Assembly: GCF_001425825.1 (NCBI RefSeq)
Contig: NZ_LMDM01000013.1
Span: forward strand, 51,811 to 115,810
Length of the DNA stretch: 64,000 bases
DNA from: Rhizobacter sp. Root1238
GTDB taxonomy: Bacteria > Pseudomonadota > Gammaproteobacteria > Burkholderiales > Burkholderiaceae_C
Reading direction: 5' to 3'
The translations under genes were made by a program, and so were the position numbers. This document shows positions 61,553-64,000 of this stretch, one piece after another. The notes under the pieces are model-generated. The model saw only the letters and a list, made by a program, of their open reading frames with translations, was not told the origin of the DNA and did no database searches. Positions within the stretch are counted from its first letter, which is position 1. The number at the start of each line of letters is the position of its first letter.

Positions 61553-61667
61553 TGTGGGCCCCCCGTCGTCGCCGCGCTCCTCCTGACCCGAGGGACGCCA
61601 CCCGGCGGCCCGGCGGAGCCGGTTCCGCGGGCGTTGCCTGATCCTTCTCTGTTGTGCGGGGTACCTT
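61553..61667. other. GC-rich spacer with a possible interspersed repeat
   Basis: A segment near 61605-61635 (GGCGGCCCGGCGG, then GCCGGTTCCGCGG) can fold and looks like a common Burkholderiales intergenic repeat. I see no gene. No clear promoter precedes epsL, which may be read from the transferase transcript. Confidence 0.35.
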
Positions 61668-62888
61668 ATGCGTCGTCATTCTTCCGTTGCTGTCGTTGTC
61701 CTGAGCGGTCTGGCCGGAGTCGCCCATGCCGGTGACGAATCCGATCCGTACGTGTTCGGGTTCAGCCAGGCGGTCTCGGCCGACAACAACCTGTTTCGCG
61801 CGCCCGACGGCCAGCCGGTGGCGCGCGACGCGATCTCGTCGACCGGGCTGCGGGCTGCGATCGACCAGCCGTTCGGGCGGCAGCGATTCACGGCGGGGCT
61901 CGAGGCCAACGTCAACCGCTACAAGAACAACACGCAGCTGAACAACACCGACCACCGGCTGTCGGCGCGGCTCGACTGGTCGACCATCGAGCGGGTGTCG
62001 GGCGAGCTGACGGCCGAGCAGCGCAGCAGCCTGTACCGCTACGACCTCGACAGCCAGAACCGCTTCACCGGCAAGAACCAGTTGCGCACGACGGGCGCCG
62101 GGCTGCAGGTGCGTGTGGGTGTCGTCACCGCGTGGACGCTGGAAGGCGGCTGGGCCGGCAACCAGAGCCGCTATTCGGCCGAGGAATTCAGCAACCGCGA
62201 CGTGCGCCAGCAGACGGTGAATGCCGGCGTGCGCTGGGCCGATGCCGATGCGCTGAGCGTGCGGCTGGGCGGCCGGCACACCGAAGGCCGCTTCCCGAAC
62301 TTCGGCATCGAGCCCGACACGTTCCGGCGCAACGACGTCGACCTGAGCCTGCTCGCCAAACCGAACGGGCTGAGCACGCTGAACGCGCGCGTCAGCGCGA
62401 CGAGCGAGAGCCACTCGGTGCAGTCGCAGCGCGACGTGAACACCTGGACCGGCGCGCTCGGCTGGAACTGGCAGGCCACCGGCAAGCTGAATTTCGACAC
62501 CCAGCTGTCGCGCGACAGCAGCGTCGGCAGCAGCACCTTCGGGACCGCGCTCAACGAGATCGATTCGAGCGACACCCGGGTCAGCCACAGCCTGCAGCTG
62601 AAAGGCCGCTGGGATGCGACCGCGAAGATCCAGCTGACCGCTCAAGGCGGCTACACCCGCCGCAAGCTCGACAACGCCTTCATTGCCAACGGCGTGACCG
62701 CGCCGGCCGAAGGCGAGGACAACACCGTCACCTACGGTCTCGGCATCGCCTGGCAGCCGCTGCGCAGCCTGCAGTTCGCCTGCAACGTCGGCCACGAACG
62801 CCGCCAGATCGTCGGCGACAACATCACGATCACCTACCCCTACAGCGCGACCACCGCGAGCTGTTCGGGCCAGGTCAGCATCCGCTGA
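61668..62888 (+). CDS. epsL: EpsL-type outer-membrane beta-barrel of an EPS locus
   Basis: This 406-residue exported protein has a signal peptide ending AHAGDE, then repeated amphipathic strands ending in aromatic residues (RFTAGLEANVNRYKNN; WTLEGGWAGNQSRYS; VTYGLGIAWQPLRSL). The pattern and the start SDPYVFGFSQAVSADNNLFR fit the EpsL family linked to PEP-CTERM/exosortase polysaccharide loci. It is probably an outer-membrane channel or assembly factor for polymer export. It lies downstream of the sugar transferase. Confidence 0.78.
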   Translation: MRRHSSVAVVVLSGLAGVAHAGDESDPYVFGFSQAVSADNNLFRAPDGQPVARDAISSTGLRAAIDQPFGRQRFTAGLEANVNRYKNNTQLNNTDHRLSARLDWSTIERVSGELTAEQRSSLYRYDLDSQNRFTGKNQLRTTGAGLQVRVGVVTAWTLEGGWAGNQSRYSAEEFSNRDVRQQTVNAGVRWADADALSVRLGGRHTEGRFPNFGIEPDTFRRNDVDLSLLAKPNGLSTLNARVSATSESHSVQSQRDVNTWTGALGWNWQATGKLNFDTQLSRDSSVGSSTFGTALNEIDSSDTRVSHSLQLKGRWDATAKIQLTAQGGYTRRKLDNAFIANGVTAPAEGEDNTVTYGLGIAWQPLRSLQFACNVGHERRQIVGDNITITYPYSATTASCSGQVSIR

Positions 62889-63213
62889 TCCGGCGCCTTG
62901 TCGGATGGCGCGTGGCGCTGGCCGCCACGCCCTGAATGCATGCTGCATCGCACCATGAGAGGGAGCCGTGCTCTGGCATGGGCCATGCTGATGTGTCCAT
63001 TTGAAGGCAGTTTGCAGCTTCTTGCAGGCAGTAACGAAGAGATACAGGGCGGAAATCGGCAAGCTTGGCGTGCCGGATGGTAGTTGCTGCAGCAAATTCG
63101 GCTTCTTTTGCAAGTCGAAGGCGGGTTTGTCGTGCTGCTGCACGGGCACGCAAGCTGCCTTGTACCCCGTGCGCCGCGATCTACCCCCTCAAACTGGGGA
63201 TGGGCCTTGAAAG
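62889..63213. other. intergenic region before the PEP-CTERM gene
   Basis: This 325-base gap has no convincing gene; short open frames have no coding character. Two weaker sigma-54-like pieces occur, TGGCATG-N4-ATGC at 62974 and GGGCACG-N4-CTGC at 63144, each with the right spacing. They may be chance in GC-rich DNA or extra binding sites. Activator sites for the promoter at 63214 should lie here. Confidence 0.4.
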
Positions 63214-63228
63214 TGGCGTGTGTCTTGC
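63214..63228 (+). promoter_or_regulatory. sigma-54 promoter of the PEP-CTERM gene
   Basis: TGGCGTG, four bases, TTGCAT keeps the GG and GC of the -24/-12 elements with correct spacing and a full TTGCA at -12. The start would fall near 63240, giving a 24-base leader that includes the AGGAGG ribosome binding site. Confidence 0.75.
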
Positions 63229-63263
63229 ATAGGGGAAAGCACCTAATCACCAGGAGGTATTCA

Positions 63264-63758
63264 ATGAAGAAGTTCCTTGTTTCACTGGCCCTCACCGCGA
63301 TGACTTTCGCGACCGGGTCAGCATTCGCCAGCAGCGAGAGCTGCGACGATCCGCTGAAGAGCAAACTGGGTCAGAGCTTCTGCTACGAGGTGTTCGATAA
63401 CCTCGCGCCCGGGATGTACAACGTGAGCTTCGAATATGAAGCGCAGAAGCTGAGTAGTCCGCTGGACCGCACGCTCGACTTCGCGTTCCTGTTCGACAGC
63501 GCGAAGGGCCCGGGCACGTTCGACCAGCTGTCGGATTCGACGAAGACGACCGGCTGGAACACGTACTCGTTCGTGACGAAGGCAGGCGGCGACAGCTTCC
63601 TGATCTTCGCGCTGCTGGGCGTGTACCCGCAGAAGTTCAGCCTGGCGTTGCAGAACATCACCGTCACGGCCGTTCCGGAACCGGCGACGTACGCGATGCT
63701 GCTGGCCGGCCTGGGCGCGATCGTGTTCGTGTCGCGCCGCCGTCGTCCGCAGGACTGA
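63264..63758 (+). CDS. PEP-CTERM sorted exported protein
   Basis: This 164-residue protein has a signal peptide (MKKFLVSLALTAMTFATGSA followed by FA), a Ser/Asp-rich mature part with one cysteine pair (ESCDD, SFCYE), and a C-terminal sorting tail VPEPATYAMLLAGLGAIVFV followed by SRRRR. Exosortases, not encoded in this window, cleave such tails and place the protein in the polysaccharide matrix. AGGAGG seven bases upstream is a strong ribosome binding site. In related flocculating bacteria such proteins are RpoN-controlled, matching the promoter here. Confidence 0.93.
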   Translation: MKKFLVSLALTAMTFATGSAFASSESCDDPLKSKLGQSFCYEVFDNLAPGMYNVSFEYEAQKLSSPLDRTLDFAFLFDSAKGPGTFDQLSDSTKTTGWNTYSFVTKAGGDSFLIFALLGVYPQKFSLALQNITVTAVPEPATYAMLLAGLGAIVFVSRRRRPQD

Positions 63759-63786
63759 GTTTTCGGCCTCTCCGAGGCTGAATTCA

Positions 63787-63820
63787 AAAGGCCCCGCAGC
63801 GCAAACTGCGGGGCCTTTTT
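63787..63820 (+). terminator. rho-independent terminator after the PEP-CTERM gene
   Basis: AAAGGCCCCGCAG and CTGCGGGGCCTTT pair perfectly around a six-base loop and end in TTTTT. It starts 28 bases after the stop. Confidence 0.95.
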
Positions 63821-63826
63821 GTTGGG

Positions 63827-63845
63827 TGCTTGCTTGCTTGCTTGC
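63827..63845. repeat. TGCT tetranucleotide tandem repeat
   Basis: TGCT is repeated nearly five times (4.75 units) just after the terminator. It is not in a gene or promoter that I can see. Confidence 0.7.
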
Positions 63846-63890
63846 AAAGGCGCGGGTGGGGAGGCTGTGGCGCGCCGTCGGGGGCGGTCC

Positions 63891-63911
63891 TCGGCCCCCC
63901 CTGGGGGCCGA
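63891..63911. repeat. GC-rich palindrome near the window end
   Basis: TCGGCCCCC and GGGGGCCGA pair perfectly around CCT. It resembles the interspersed intergenic repeats seen elsewhere in the window. The remaining bases to 64000 hold no complete gene. Confidence 0.55.
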
Positions 63912-64000
63912 AGACTGCCCTCCGCTGGCTGGCTTCATGGCCCGTCGCCGAAACTCCCGCCGCTCACTTCGTTCGCTGTGGTCAAACAGTCGGCGACAGT

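Overview
This is GC-rich, densely coded DNA from a motile, biofilm-forming betaproteobacterium. The flagellar gene order, the EpsL/PEP-CTERM exopolysaccharide genes and the class of interspersed repeats point to Burkholderiales, probably the Rubrivivax-Leptothrix-Ideonella-Roseateles branch. That placement is inferred from gene content only.

Region by region: 1-5.1 kb holds housekeeping genes: the tail of a CoA-transferase, a small exported Ala/Lys-rich protein, an RhlE helicase, the EttA translation factor and two unknowns. 5.3-25.5 kb is the first flagellar block: fliE divergent from fliFGHIJK, then fliLMNOPQR, flhB-flhA, and flhF-flhG-fliA followed by a soluble chemoreceptor. 25.5-27 kb is a small break with an AT-richer orphan ORF and a membrane-anchored methyltransferase. 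27-39.2 kb is the second flagellar block: flgN-flgM-flgA divergent from flgBCDEFGHIJKL. The flagellin, motor, chemotaxis and flhDC genes are not in the window.

39.2-52.3 kb is a mosaic. Signalling genes (an EAL-like/HDOD protein, a PdtaS-like multi-PAS kinase, its likely partner PdtaR-like ANTAR regulator and another sensor kinase) alternate with minus-strand genes that look eukaryote-directed. These are a leucine-rich-repeat-like protein with a basic KRRR cluster, a large ankyrin-type protein ending in an EndoU ribonuclease domain (split by an apparent one-base frameshift), and a smaller repeat protein sharing a motif with it. No immunity gene follows the EndoU domain. Two of these genes, and more weakly the third, are preceded by elements resembling a HrpL-type hrp box with the same 15-base spacer. 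This candidate effector set is the most novel part of the window.

52.5-60 kb is a c-di-GMP module: a GAF/PAS hybrid kinase with two receivers and an Hpt domain, a REC-PAS-GGDEF-EAL protein and a GGDEF cyclase. 60-63.8 kb holds a polyprenyl-phosphate sugar transferase, an EpsL-type outer-membrane protein and a PEP-CTERM protein. The transferase and the PEP-CTERM gene each have a good sigma-54 -24/-12 promoter, consistent with an RpoN-controlled matrix regulon. Together the window can be read as the switch between swimming and matrix formation, with an interleaved set of possible host-interaction proteins.
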